A DNA stretch of 64,000 nt from Deltaproteobacteria bacterium (GCA_016709225.1 JADJEE010000001.1:1364001-1428000); one strand, 5' to 3'. Shown: positions 19,001 to 26,745, counted from the stretch's first letter. Notes: a model not told the origin generated them from the sequence alone. Translations and numbers: made by a program.

Positions 19001-19349
19001 GTGGACCACCGCCGCGCTGTTCCGCATCGGGCAGTCCTACGAGCTGTTCGCCAAGGGCCTGCGCGAGTATCCCGTGCCCGCGGGGCTGAGCCAGGCCCAG
19101 CAGGACGAGTACTCCGAGCAGCTCGACACCTTCGCGCTGGCGTTCGAGGAGGAGGCGATCGGCGCCTACAAGAGCGGCTATGCCCGCGCGATGGAGCTCG
19201 GCATCTACAACACGTACACCCGCAAGATCCGCGCGTCGCTGGGCCGGCTCTCGGCACAGGAGTTCCCGCCGATCGCAGAGGTCGGCAGCGAGCTGCGGGT
19301 GGCCGAGGGCGGCTCGGGTGCGCAGGCGATCCGGAGGCTCGAGCGATGA
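16077..19349 (+). CDS. gltD: large TPR protein, probable GltD/AgmU homologue
   Basis: A 1090-residue secreted protein. A signal peptide (LTLAVALGLLPASAWA) precedes many TPR units spread over the whole length (such as DYESAAQRYDGLV-type blocks: ERAAQRYDGLVERYPKHAGR, AEALYNAGVLYEGLGQ). The middle carries an Ala/Thr/Gly low-complexity insert near 540-580. AgmU/GltD of Myxococcus is a periplasmic TPR protein of about 1200 residues encoded next to the TPR lipoprotein GltE, as here. The expected role is a periplasmic track or scaffold connecting inner and outer membrane parts. It is coupled at both ends by ATGA overlaps. Confidence 0.65.
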   Translation: MTGGRAALTLAVALGLLPASAWARGSAPAERSAARSGGATRAAAAAPEPSNKRRGRGRKAAAPDDTPPPLTSYQLELELRTREGQITVDRKRGIALLEEFITKHADNRAMPEALYRLAALYWERSQEQFLTAMGSWADAVDGCRDAPETCPDGPPAEPVLDLASAQTIYVRLIRDYPSFRKLDTVRYLYAFSLRDQGHTDAAQAQFWAIIKKHPGSSFVPDAWLAIGDHRFYAGTDWNAALEAYGHVLEHPDSDPYAMALFKTAWCHWKLGQSAEAVKRFKQVLDQGAEPETDDASRKRLADLREEALEYLVQVLSEDEKNTPKDIYDFLASIDGSQYSRKVLVRLGEAYEAQTRYDKSVPTWRFLIELDTSHVDAADFELHVVAGLRGDGKLAPALDELGVIHQRYGLGTPWAKAHPKAARAAHEDASGLLFDFGRSIHEGAQAAEKDTKVPDKERYALAARAYDDFITRYPSEPNAVEVSYLAGDIYFFKLGQAERAGDAYLRVGESAPVGALHHDALLAAIGAYEQAIAQAPAGTAATAPVTAASAPIGTAATDGTAAGGSAVGGAAATAETSPEAAADATRYSPLERKFIRAVDLFSSLFPDDEQNGAVLYALGDFFYNRGDYDGAVQRYGKLVVDHPADGNAGAAGDRILESLQKAADYDNIELWAGKLKATKSFAAPEEQARLDRIIVDSLLKQGDTLVERGYAARGASYYLRVAAEHPRHDKAPLALSNAGAALERARKPQAATEIYERLAKDYPKSPQAAEATLVVAHVFENMGDYERAAQRYDGLVERYPKHAGRAEALYNAGVLYEGLGQTKLAAARYATYAKQFPGESDSLQVELRAGLVQARAGDHKAAIATLSKFVDRHGSAPEAVVANTQLGKSLIAVSRFKDADKALAKAAKSGRTAEGPARVAGAEARYLQGELIYREFEAQKLDPKPSKLGASLDRKAKLLGSAKDVYLDVLAYSTAEWTTAALFRIGQSYELFAKGLREYPVPAGLSQAQQDEYSEQLDTFALAFEEEAIGAYKSGYARAMELGIYNTYTRKIRASLGRLSAQEFPPIAEVGSELRVAEGGSGAQAIRRLER

Positions 19350-20461
19350 CGCCGAGGCTCATCGTGCTCGCCGCGCTGCTCGGCGCGGGGCTACCGGCCT
19401 GCGGTCGCCGCACGCCGACGAACACCGTCGCGCCCACCACCGCGGTCTCGGCCACTGCGCGGCAGCGCTTCGACGCCGGCGTGGGCAAGCTCGACGCCGG
19501 CGCCAACGAGTACGACGATGCGATCGCGCAGTTCAAGGCCGCGATCGCCCTCGAGCCCAAGCTGTGGGAGGCGTGGCTCGACATCGGTGTGATCGAGCTG
19601 CGGCGCGCACGGCTCGGCGAGGCTGCCAAGGCGCTCGAGGCCTCACTGGCGATCTACGCCAGCCCCGAGGCCCTCGACGCGCTCGGCGAGGTGTACCTGC
19701 GGCAGAACAAGGCCAAGCAAGCGCTCGCGCTGTACGAGCGAGCGCTGCGCGAGCACCCCGACGATCTGCGGGTTCGCAACGCGCTGGCCGTCACGCTGCG
19801 CCGCGTCGGTCGGCTCGACGAGGCCGAGGCCGAGTGCCGCGCGATCCTCGGTGAGCACGCCTTCGATCCCGCCGCCTACGCGACCCTCGGCGCCATCAAG
19901 ATCGATCGCGGACAACTCGACCTCGCGCAGCTACTGCTCGACAAGGGCCTCGCCCGCCATCCGGAGCATCCGCTGCTGCTGACCAACCTCGGCTTGGTCG
20001 CGCTCAAGCGCGGTGACGACCAGACCGCGTTCGCGTTGTTCGAGCGGGCGAGCGCAGCCGACCCCCGCTACGTCGTGGGTCGCCTCAACAAGGCCGCGCT
20101 CTTCCTCGGGGCCGGCGACGCCAAGCGGGCCAAGACCGAGCTCGACGCGGTCCTGCAGATCGAGCCCGGCAACACCGACGCCCTGCTCGGCGTGGGCACC
20201 TGCGCGCGGCTCTCGGGTGATCTGCCCGGCGCTCGCACGGCGTGGGAGCGCGTGCTCGCGATCGATGCCGCGCATGCGGGGGCGATCTTCAACCTCGCGG
20301 TGCTCGAGATGGACTTTGCCGAGCGACCCCAGATCGCGCGCAAGCACCTGGAACGCTATCTGCAGGTCACCGGCGGCGACGGCCCGCAGGCGGCCGACGT
20401 CAAGGAGCGGCTCGCGCTGCTCGAGGGCATGAGCAAGACGAAAGGCGGCGCAAAAGGATGA
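19346..20461 (+). CDS. gltE: TPR lipoprotein, probable GltE/AglT homologue
   Basis: A 371-residue lipoprotein. The signal peptide MTPRLIVLAALLGAGLPAC ends at a lipobox Cys19. Eight to nine TPR units follow (AIAQFKAAIALEPKLWEAWL, ALALYERALREHPDDLRVRN, AFALFERASAADPRYVVGRL). The tail is Lys/Gly-rich. GltE of Myxococcus is the TPR lipoprotein of the gliding complex and is encoded beside gltD. The ATG overlaps the previous stop, which fixes the start. Confidence 0.68.
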   Translation: MTPRLIVLAALLGAGLPACGRRTPTNTVAPTTAVSATARQRFDAGVGKLDAGANEYDDAIAQFKAAIALEPKLWEAWLDIGVIELRRARLGEAAKALEASLAIYASPEALDALGEVYLRQNKAKQALALYERALREHPDDLRVRNALAVTLRRVGRLDEAEAECRAILGEHAFDPAAYATLGAIKIDRGQLDLAQLLLDKGLARHPEHPLLLTNLGLVALKRGDDQTAFALFERASAADPRYVVGRLNKAALFLGAGDAKRAKTELDAVLQIEPGNTDALLGVGTCARLSGDLPGARTAWERVLAIDAAHAGAIFNLAVLEMDFAERPQIARKHLERYLQVTGGDGPQAADVKERLALLEGMSKTKGGAKG

Positions 20462-20934
20462 CCAGCGGAGCAGCGTGCACCTTGTGGATCGCCGTGGTGT
20501 TGGCGGCCGCAGCCCCTGCGGCCAAGCCCGCCGGCAAGCCGGCAGGCCCCCCTGCGGTCAAGCCGGCGCCAGCGGGGCCCGCCGCGACCAGCACCTCGGG
20601 CACCGCGAGCAGCACCGCGGCCGCGAAACCGCCGACCGCCTCGACGGCGGCGCCACGCAGCGCGACCGAGCGCGCACCGACCAGCGCCGGTGCCAAGGCG
20701 CCCGCCGCCGACGCGGCCGCCACCCCCCCGCCGGCGGGGCCGCCCAGCCCCAGGGATCGCGAGGAGGACGTGACGCGTTACACCTTCACCGGCCTCGACA
20801 TCGAGGGCGAGCTGCGGACGCCGGCGCTGCTGCAGTTCCTCGCGCGCATCGGCGGCGAGTTCGAGACCGTCGGCATACCCCACCGCAGCTTCATGCCCGA
20901 GCTGGCGCAGACCATCACCGAGGACGCACTGTGA
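20458..20934 (+). CDS. small exported protein preceding gltG, unknown
   Basis: A 158-residue protein with a hydrophobic start (ACTLWIAVVLAAAAPA), a long Ala/Pro/Thr/Lys low-complexity region (about 20-95) and a conserved-looking C-terminal block (about 105-155: DVTRYTFTGLDIEGELRTPA, LLQFLARIGGEFETVGIPHR). Its position directly before the GltG-like gene recalls gltF, which precedes gltG in Myxococcus, but sequence identity could not be judged. It is coupled to gltE by ATGA. Confidence 0.6.
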   Translation: MTSGAACTLWIAVVLAAAAPAAKPAGKPAGPPAVKPAPAGPAATSTSGTASSTAAAKPPTASTAAPRSATERAPTSAGAKAPAADAAATPPPAGPPSPRDREEDVTRYTFTGLDIEGELRTPALLQFLARIGGEFETVGIPHRSFMPELAQTITEDAL

Positions 20935-20938
20935 GACC

Positions 20939-22249
20939 GTGACCGCGCGCGCCACAACCACTGGGTATGCGACGCGCGTCGTGCTCGCGCTGGGTCGCAC
21001 CGTGCTGCAGGAGGCCACGGTCGACGGGCGCGGCTCGCTGCGTGTCGGTCATGGTCACGGCTGCGACTTCGTGTTGCCGGTGACGCCAGCGATCGCCCGC
21101 ACGACCCTCGTGCGTCGCGGCGCGATCACTCTGCCGCCCGGCTTCGACGGGCGCCTGGTGCTCGACGGTGTCGAGCACGACGTCGCCGAGCTCCGTGCGG
21201 CTGGCCGAACGACCGTGCCGCTCGCGCCCGAGGACTGGGGCGTGCTGTGGCTGCACGAGTCGCCGCAGCTGCGGCTCGTGGTGCTGCAGGTCGCGCGCGA
21301 GGTACTGCCGCCGATGCCGAGCGACGGCGCCAATCGGCCGCTGTACGCCGCGACCACCTTCAGCGCGATCGCGATGGCGTTGCTGCTCGGCATCGCGTAC
21401 CTGCGCTACGACCCCGAGCGGCACAAGCTCGAGCTCGACGACCTCGACGCCCGCATCACGCGGGCGATGTTCAACGATCCACCCCGTGATCCGCCGCCCG
21501 AGGAGGACACACCGCTGGCCGCCGACGAGGACAAGCCCGCCGAGAAGCCGCGCAAGCGCGCTGCCGGCGACGAGGGCACCTTCGGCCGGCCCGATCGCGT
21601 CGGTCGCAGCAACATCCCCAAGACCGACGCGACCAGCTCGAGCAACGCCACCAACGTCGGGCTGGTGCGCGAGCTCAACGACCTCGCGCAGACCAGCACC
21701 ATGGCCGATCTGCTCGCGGTCGGCGGTCAGATCAGCGGCACCGACAACGGCCCCCTGGTGGTCGGCAACGGCACGTACGGCATGTCCACCCGCGGCAGCG
21801 GCCAGGGCGGTGGCGGCGAGGGTGAGGGCGTCATCCACGGCACCGCCGACATCGATCTGCATGGCAGCGGCACCGACGCGCGTCGTCGCACCGTCAAGGC
21901 GAAGGAGGGCCCCAAGGAGAAGCAGGTGTCGGTGCAGCCGGGCACCGCCCGTGTGAAGGGCCAGCTGAGCAAGGAGCTGATCGACAAGGAGGTCCGTCGT
22001 CACCGCGCGCAGATCGGCTTCTGCTACAACAAGCAGCTCGCGCGCCAGCCCGACCTATCGGGAAAGGTCTCGCTGTCGTGGATCATCCGCCTCGACGGTT
22101 CGGTCACCAGCGCGAAGGTGAAGAGCAGCTCGTTGGGCAACAGCGACGCCGAGAGCTGCATGGTCCGCGCGCTGCAGAACTGGCACTTCCCCAAGCCCGA
22201 GGGCGGCGTGGTCGAGGTCGAGTACCCGTTCGTGTTCGACACCGAGTGA
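20939..22249 (+). CDS. gltG: FHA-like / TonB-like envelope-spanning protein, probable GltG homologue
   Basis: A 436-residue protein starting at GTG. The N-terminal cytoplasmic part (about 10-125) is FHA-like (SLRVGHGHGCDFVLP). One membrane helix follows (LYAATTFSAIAMALLLGIAY, about 138-157). A long Asp/Pro/Gly-rich periplasmic stretch leads to a C-terminal AgmX/PglI-type TonB-like domain (about 340-436: VRRHRAQIGFCYNKQLA, LSWIIRLDGSVTSAKVKSSS, ALQNWHFPKPEGG). This layout matches GltG, which spans the envelope and pulls on outer-membrane partners in the gliding motor. AglRQS, GltI and GltJ are not in this window. Confidence 0.75.
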   Translation: MTARATTTGYATRVVLALGRTVLQEATVDGRGSLRVGHGHGCDFVLPVTPAIARTTLVRRGAITLPPGFDGRLVLDGVEHDVAELRAAGRTTVPLAPEDWGVLWLHESPQLRLVVLQVAREVLPPMPSDGANRPLYAATTFSAIAMALLLGIAYLRYDPERHKLELDDLDARITRAMFNDPPRDPPPEEDTPLAADEDKPAEKPRKRAAGDEGTFGRPDRVGRSNIPKTDATSSSNATNVGLVRELNDLAQTSTMADLLAVGGQISGTDNGPLVVGNGTYGMSTRGSGQGGGGEGEGVIHGTADIDLHGSGTDARRRTVKAKEGPKEKQVSVQPGTARVKGQLSKELIDKEVRRHRAQIGFCYNKQLARQPDLSGKVSLSWIIRLDGSVTSAKVKSSSLGNSDAESCMVRALQNWHFPKPEGGVVEVEYPFVFDTE

Positions 22250-22256
22250 GGCAATC

Positions 22257-23147
22257 ATGGTCATGCACACGCACGTCACCACCGGCTGTTCGCTGCTCGC
22301 GACGGGGCTCGCGTGCACGATCGTGGGCACGGGCTGCAACAACCCCGCGTACTACCCCGGCGCGACGCGCCTGGTGGTGCGCGCGGCCGACATCGCCGCC
22401 GCCGCCGAAGACGGGGCCGCCAACGCCAATCCCACCGTCGGCGCCTACGTGCAGGGCGAGTACTGGCTCGACTTCCGCAACCCCACGGACGCCGAGCTGG
22501 CCGCGCTGCGTCCGCCCGGCAGCACACCGATGGAGCAGGATCCATGGGTGCGCCGCGACGAGCTGACGATCTCGGTGCCGTGGACCCTGACCAACGACAG
22601 CGACCAGCCGCTGCGTGCGTGGGTGACCCTCGACGGCGCGACCGAGTTCTACGACTACAACCCCATCGCGGGCTTCGGCGCCGCCGGAGGCGAGGAGGAT
22701 GAGGAGGTGCAGTTCCCCTCGCTGCTCGGCTTCACACCGATCATGCTCGAGCCCCACGAGGTCCGCGAGGGCGAGTTCCGCGAGGACGACCTGCGCGAGG
22801 CGATGTACGACCTCGACGCGGTCACGCGCTTCTGTGCGGGCCCGCTGGCGGTGCTCAACCACCGCCACGAGGCAGACCCGATCGGCACCGATGCGGTGCC
22901 GTCCGACGCGGTGCTCGCGGGCGCGGTGATGCTCCGACTCACGCTGGGCGCGTCGGCACCCGCTTCGCTGGAGTATGCGGTGCGACTGCGCGAGAGCGAG
23001 GGCATCATCTTCGACAGCGCCCGCGATGCGCGGCGCTACGAGACCATGCCGGAGCTGTACGTGCTGCCCTCGGCGGCCGCGGCGATGGCGGGCGGCAGCA
23101 CCGGGGCCGACATGGCCGTGTGTGACGACGGCGGGAGCAGCGGGTGA
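22257..23147 (+). CDS. lipoprotein of the glt-like operon (GltK position)
   Basis: A 296-residue lipoprotein. The signal segment CSLLATGLACTIVGTGC ends in a lipobox Cys. The mature part is mixed alpha/beta, with WLDFRNPTDAELAALRPPGS, ISVPWTLTNDSDQPLRAWV (an immunoglobulin-like strand pattern) and FRLT-like strands near the end (MLRLTLGASAPASLEYAVRL). In Myxococcus, gltK encodes an outer-membrane lipoprotein near gltG and gltH; position and localisation fit, but similarity is unproven. Its stop overlaps the next start (GTGA). Confidence 0.62.
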   Translation: MVMHTHVTTGCSLLATGLACTIVGTGCNNPAYYPGATRLVVRAADIAAAAEDGAANANPTVGAYVQGEYWLDFRNPTDAELAALRPPGSTPMEQDPWVRRDELTISVPWTLTNDSDQPLRAWVTLDGATEFYDYNPIAGFGAAGGEEDEEVQFPSLLGFTPIMLEPHEVREGEFREDDLREAMYDLDAVTRFCAGPLAVLNHRHEADPIGTDAVPSDAVLAGAVMLRLTLGASAPASLEYAVRLRESEGIIFDSARDARRYETMPELYVLPSAAAAMAGGSTGADMAVCDDGGSSG

Positions 23148-23803
23148 ACGCAGCGCTGCTCTGCTTGCTGCTGGCGATCGCACCCGAGGCGTCGACCCGT
23201 CCTGCCGAGACCGGCGACGTGGGCATCGTCGAGCGGCCGCAGGCGGACCCCACGGTGTTCCCCGACCCGAGGAAGTTCAGCCGCGGGTTCTTCGTCGAGG
23301 CGGCGCTGGGCCCCGCGGTACCGATCGGTGCCACCGCGAAGGTGCTCTCGCCCGGCTTCTCGTTCAGCGCGCGCGCCGGCTACGAAATCCGTCGCTGGAT
23401 CGCGCTCGACCTGCATGCGACCGGCCTGCTGCACCGCTACCACGACGCGGTGCTGCACCGCGAGCTGCTCGGTCAGGGCGTCTACACCGGCGAGCTGCGT
23501 CTGGGCGTGCCATTTCGCCGCTTCATGATCGCCGCGCACGGCGGCTTCGGCGTGATGCAGACCAGCAACAACCTGCTGCAGATCGCCGGCGTCGCGCCCG
23601 ACAACCGACGCTTCGGCGTCGCGTGGGACGCCGCGCTCTCCTTCGACGTCCACAGCCTCGATCGCCACATCTCGGGTGGCTTCATCGCCAGCTTCATCGG
23701 CATGCCGGCGCTGCGCAGCTCGGGGGCGCTGCTGCTGTCGCTGTACCTGCGCTACACCCACGGGCGGGAGCGCGGCAACGGTCGACGCCGACGCCAGAAA
23801 TGA
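23144..23803 (+). CDS. outer-membrane beta-barrel protein (GltH position)
   Basis: A 219-residue protein from GTG, with signal peptide (MNAALLCLLLAIAPEA) and about eight amphipathic strands (FFVEAALGPAVPIGATA, FSFSARAGYEIRRWIALDLH, FMIAAHGGFGVMQTSN, LLLSLYLRYTHG). The tail is basic. It is the last gene of the operon, followed after 1 bp by a strong hairpin terminator. By position and localisation it may correspond to the outer-membrane protein GltH. Confidence 0.65.
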   Translation: MNAALLCLLLAIAPEASTRPAETGDVGIVERPQADPTVFPDPRKFSRGFFVEAALGPAVPIGATAKVLSPGFSFSARAGYEIRRWIALDLHATGLLHRYHDAVLHRELLGQGVYTGELRLGVPFRRFMIAAHGGFGVMQTSNNLLQIAGVAPDNRRFGVAWDAALSFDVHSLDRHISGGFIASFIGMPALRSSGALLLSLYLRYTHGRERGNGRRRRQK

Positions 23804-23804
23804 A

Positions 23805-23836
23805 GAAGGGACGGCGCTGCCACGCGCCGTCCCTTC
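23805..23836 (+). terminator. hairpin terminator of the glt-like operon
   Basis: A 12-bp perfect stem (GAAGGGACGGCG at 23805-23816 with CGCCGTCCCTTC at 23825-23836) and an 8-base loop begin 1 bp after the stop codon. There is no T-tract after the stem, so it may act through hairpin strength or also serve the convergent small gene. Confidence 0.6.
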
Positions 23837-23870
23837 GGGACTACCCGTCACTCCCCCGGCTCGAGTGGAG

Positions 23871-24053
23871 TCACACGTAGAAATCGATGAACGCGAAGCC
23901 GCGCTCGGGCTCCTTTGCGGGCTGGGCCTCGGCCTCCCGCGGCTCGACCGGCACCGGCACCGGCAGCTCCAGGCGGGGCTGCTCGACGACGTGACGTCGG
24001 GTCTTGCGGGTCGAAGCACGGCTCGGACGATCGTGGGTCCAGTTCTCTGCCAT
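23871..24053 (-). CDS. small basic-to-acidic ORF, 60 residues, unknown
   Basis: The peptide starts MAENWTHDRPSRASTRKTRR, then has a Val/Pro/Glu stretch (LELPVPVPVEPREAEA) and ends ERGFAFIDFYV. A purine-rich gaggctggag precedes the ATG at 24053. The charge segregation and aromatic C-terminus look like a real small protein, not an antisense shadow, and no larger gene overlaps it. It faces the glt-like operon across the terminator. The function is unknown; a small regulator or complex subunit is possible. Confidence 0.5.
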   Translation of the reverse strand: MAENWTHDRPSRASTRKTRRHVVEQPRLELPVPVPVEPREAEAQPAKEPERGFAFIDFYV

Positions 24054-24449
24054 CTCCAGCCTCACCTTCGTGGGGACGCCCTTCTCTCGAGTACGCCGTG
24101 CGCAGGATTCCGGTTCGAAATCCTGCCAACGCTCGGCCCTCGTCGACTCAGTCACTCGGCCTGAAAAAGCTGCAAGCTCCACACCACTCCCGAGGGGGCG
24201 TGATGGAACTACTGTGAGTTGGCAGAGGTCGGCCGTTTGGACCGTCGGGCGGGACGAATCGACCGGACACGACCGCGACAGCCGTGTCAGGTGGGTCGAC
24301 CGTGGAGTGCCGTGCCCCGTCACCTCTGTTACTCAGCCTAACGCGCCTGCAGGCCGAGGCAAGTCGCCGGCTTTTTCGTGCGTGATGGTCCCACCGGCAC
24401 AGGTGTCCAGCCACGACGGCGGGCCGGCAACCACTCGAGGCCAGCACCA
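24054..24449. other. non-coding stretch (about 400 bp) upstream of the small ORF
   Basis: No supported gene on either strand; the frames open here are short and have no protein-like composition. It contains a perfect inverted repeat (24102-24126) and short hairpins near 24345-24375 (a GCCG/CGGC stem followed by TTTTT on the plus strand). It could be a long 5' leader of the small ORF or hold an untyped RNA. No riboswitch class was recognised. Confidence 0.4.
24102..24126. repeat. 8-bp perfect inverted repeat
   Basis: GCAGGATT (24102-24109) and AATCCTGC (24119-24126) flank a 9-base loop containing GGTTCGA, about 50 bases upstream of the 60-residue ORF. It could be an operator or an RNA hairpin. 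The loop mimics a tRNA T-loop but no tRNA can be folded around it. Confidence 0.5.
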
Positions 24450-24490
24450 AAGCCCCGCAGGGCGCCCGTAGGTGGGCTCTGGCGGGGCTT
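24450..24490 (-). terminator. terminator of the prfB-bamA-fabZ gene run
   Basis: A 9-bp perfect stem (AAGCCCCGC at 24450-24458, GCGGGGCTT at 24482-24490) lies 10 bases after the stop of the last minus-strand gene. Read on the minus strand the second arm ends in CTT followed by TGG, a weak T-run. Confidence 0.5.
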
Positions 24491-24499
24491 CTCCCGCGG

Positions 24500-25144
24500 C
24501 TAGAAGTCGACGACGACCCAGCCGCCGTCCTCGCGCTCGAGCCGCACGATGTGGCCGTCGCCGAGGTCGAGCCGGGCGTCGTGGTCGTCGTGGGGCACGG
24601 GGTCGCCGATCACCCTGGCGAGGCGATCTCGGGCCTCGCGTAGCGCGGCCGCCTGCTCCCCCTCGGTCCACGCCGCCGCGAGGTCCTCCGCGGACAGGCC
24701 CACGCGGTACCGCCTCGGTGCGAGCCGCAGCAGGACGTCCCAGCGGCCGGCCCGGCTCGCACGGACCAGGGCCGCGATCGCGTGCTCGGGTGTGTCCTGG
24801 GCGTATGCGGCGGAGGGGTCGGCGTCGAAGCGCCAGCCGTCCTTGGTCCAGCTCGCCTCCGCGGCGAGCTCGGGGGTCAGCAGCACGCCCGCCCGGGGCG
24901 TGATCTCGACCGGCCGGCGCAGGCGCTTGGCCCAGGCCCGCCGCTGGGCCCCGAGCAGCGTCGCGTCGTCGACCCACGGTTGCGCAGCGGGCAACACGTG
25001 CGCATGGGTCGCCCGGGCGTCACCGCGGTGCACCGCGCGCGACAGGGAACGCGACTGTGCCGCGACCTCGCGGCGCGCCGCCCCGGCGCAGGCCGAGAGC
25101 AGCGCGGCGGCGAGCACGAGCCACAGCCCCCGAGACCGGCTCAT
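24500..25144 (-). CDS. lipoprotein downstream of fabZ, unknown
   Basis: A 214-residue lipoprotein. The signal peptide GLWLVLAAALLSAC ends in a lipobox Cys. The mature part has helical repeats (SRSLSRAVHRGDARATHAHV, RLARVIGDPVPHDD) and a C-terminal beta segment (HIVRLEREDGGWVVVDF), which resembles an NTF2/SnoaL-like or DUF-type domain reading a small ligand or partner. The ATG overlaps the fabZ stop, so it is co-translated with an envelope-lipid gene; a role in envelope biogenesis is possible but unproven. Confidence 0.7.
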   Translation of the reverse strand: MSRSRGLWLVLAAALLSACAGAARREVAAQSRSLSRAVHRGDARATHAHVLPAAQPWVDDATLLGAQRRAWAKRLRRPVEITPRAGVLLTPELAAEASWTKDGWRFDADPSAAYAQDTPEHAIAALVRASRAGRWDVLLRLAPRRYRVGLSAEDLAAAWTEGEQAAALREARDRLARVIGDPVPHDDHDARLDLGDGHIVRLEREDGGWVVVDF

Positions 25145-25581
25145 CCGTTCCTCTTGGGCTCCACGATCGCGCTGAACGACGCCGAGCTCTTGAGCTGCTC
25201 GCCGCAGGTGACGCGACCGGTGAACTTGCCGATGCGGCCGAGGCGCTCGGCCTTCACCTCGATGCGAAGTACCTCGCCGGGCACCGCCACCGCGCGGAAC
25301 TTCGCGTCCTGGATGCCGATGAACAAGCAGTCCTGCGTCGCGGGATCGAACGCGCCCGAGAGGTTCGCGAGCACCACTGCGGCCTGGGCCATCGCCTCCA
25401 CCTGCACGACGCCGGGCACGATCGGGTTGCCCGGAAAGTGCCCCTGCAGGATCGGATCGCTGATCGACACCATCCGCAGCGCGACGATCGACTCGTTCGG
25501 CGTCGCCTCGACGACGCGGTCGAGGAAGAGGAACGGGTAGCGATGGGGCAGGATCTTCTGCAGGGCGACCGCGTCGAGCAC
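25141..25581 (-). CDS. fabZ: 3-hydroxyacyl-ACP dehydratase
   Basis: A 146-residue hot-dog-fold enzyme that removes water from 3-hydroxyacyl-ACP in fatty acid elongation. The hallmark blocks are LPHRYPFLFLDRV at the start and GHFPGNPIVPGVVQVEAMAQ with catalytic His and Glu. GTG at 25581 gives the usual length; a TTG at 25599 is also possible. In many Gram-negatives fabZ sits between lpxD and lpxA; here both are absent, and ompH genes lie upstream and a lipoprotein downstream. Confidence 0.93.
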   Translation of the reverse strand: MLDAVALQKILPHRYPFLFLDRVVEATPNESIVALRMVSISDPILQGHFPGNPIVPGVVQVEAMAQAAVVLANLSGAFDPATQDCLFIGIQDAKFRAVAVPGEVLRIEVKAERLGRIGKFTGRVTCGEQLKSSASFSAIVEPKRNG

Positions 25582-25654
25582 GGCCGGAGCATACCGCAAA
25601 GCCGCGCAGCGGGTGGATGGCGCGACGCCCCACCCCGCCGTCCGCGGCGGTGCG

Positions 25655-26203
25655 TCAGCTGGCGTGCTTGGCGTCGTACAGCTTGATGATCTCGTCGGTG
25701 AGATCGAAGCCGTCCTTCGCGTAGAGCACCGTCATCGCGTCACGCACCAGCACGAGGTCGATGCCGCGCTCCTGCGCGAGCTTGGTGACGATCTTCTGGG
25801 TGTTGCCGTAGATCGACTCGAGCAGCGCGTTGTGCTGCTCGCCGAGCTCGTTCTCCAGCGTCATCAGCGTCTCCTGCAGCTCCATCGAGTCGCGCTGCAG
25901 GCGTTCCTGCGCCTGGACCAGCGCCTCGCCCTTGAGCGACTGCAGCTTGGCAGCGTCGGCCTCGAGCTTGGAGCGCCGCTTGTCGAGCTTCTCTTGCTTG
26001 GCCTTGCTGCTGGTCTCGAGACCGGAGCGGGCCTTCCTGCCGGCCTTGGTCTCGTTGAGCACGCGCTGCATGTCGACCAGCACGATCTTCTTGACCGCGG
26101 GCACCTCGGCACCGGCGTCGTTGGCGACGGTGAGCACCGGCGTGACGGCGAGGCCGAGCGCGAGCGCGAGCAACAGACGACGGGGGGTACGGGAGATGCT
26201 CAT
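25655..26203 (-). CDS. OmpH/Skp-family periplasmic chaperone 1
   Basis: A 182-residue exported protein: signal peptide (LLLALALGLAVTPVLTVANDA), the typical OmpH opening (KKIVLVDMQRVLNETKAGRK), a long coiled coil (about 60-130) and the closing region GIDLVLVRDAMTVLYAKDGF. Skp proteins form trimers that hold unfolded outer-membrane proteins for the Bam complex. The ATG overlaps the stop of the paralogue by one base (TGATG). Confidence 0.88.
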   Translation of the reverse strand: MSISRTPRRLLLALALGLAVTPVLTVANDAGAEVPAVKKIVLVDMQRVLNETKAGRKARSGLETSSKAKQEKLDKRRSKLEADAAKLQSLKGEALVQAQERLQRDSMELQETLMTLENELGEQHNALLESIYGNTQKIVTKLAQERGIDLVLVRDAMTVLYAKDGFDLTDEIIKLYDAKHAS

Positions 26204-26745
26204 CACTTGTGCTCCTTGTCGTGGCGGACAATCACGCGATTGGTCAGGTCGAGCTTCGGGTCGGCGTACAACACCGTCATCTCCGACTTCACGAGGACGA
26301 TCTGCACGCCCTCCTCGATCGCGATCTGCTTCGCGATCGCAGCGACCTTGCCGTAGATCTTCTCGGTGAGGAGGCCCTCCTTCTGGGCGACGTCCTCCTG
26401 CAGCTCGGCGCTCAGCTGCTCGAGCTCGGCCTGCTCGCGCATCAGGTCCTCCTGACGCTTCTGCAGCTCGGTCTTCGACAGCATCGCACCCTTGGCCTGC
26501 AGGTCCTTCGCGTGCTGCTGCAGCGCCTCGGCCTTCTTCGTCAGTCGGGCCTGCCCGCGGCTGAACGCTGCCTCCAACGTCGTCTTCGCGGTCTTGCCCT
26601 CCTTGGTGTCGAGCAAGCATCGCTGCAGATCGACGACGGCGACCTTCTCGATGGTGGGAACTGCAGCGGCGGCGGGCTTGCCGGCGCCGAACAGCATCGC
26701 CGGCAACAGCAGTGCCGGGAGCGCGAGACGTGCGAAACGCTGCAT
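26203..26745 (-). CDS. OmpH/Skp-family periplasmic chaperone 2
   Basis: A 180-residue paralogue of the next gene: signal peptide (LALPALLLPAMLFGAGKPAA), VAVVDLQRCLLDTKEGKTAK, a coiled coil rich in Gln/Glu/Lys (about 55-135) and GVQIVLVKSEMTVLYADP. Two different Skp genes in tandem below bamA imply dosage or client specialisation. The ATG at 26745 is chosen because the longer frame has no signal peptide. Confidence 0.88.
   Translation of the reverse strand: MQRFARLALPALLLPAMLFGAGKPAAAAVPTIEKVAVVDLQRCLLDTKEGKTAKTTLEAAFSRGQARLTKKAEALQQHAKDLQAKGAMLSKTELQKRQEDLMREQAELEQLSAELQEDVAQKEGLLTEKIYGKVAAIAKQIAIEEGVQIVLVKSEMTVLYADPKLDLTNRVIVRHDKEHK

Noticed and set aside
24102..24126. GGTTCGAAATCC, resembling a tRNA T-arm
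   Set aside because: No acceptor, D or anticodon stem can be formed around it; it is better described as a simple inverted repeat.
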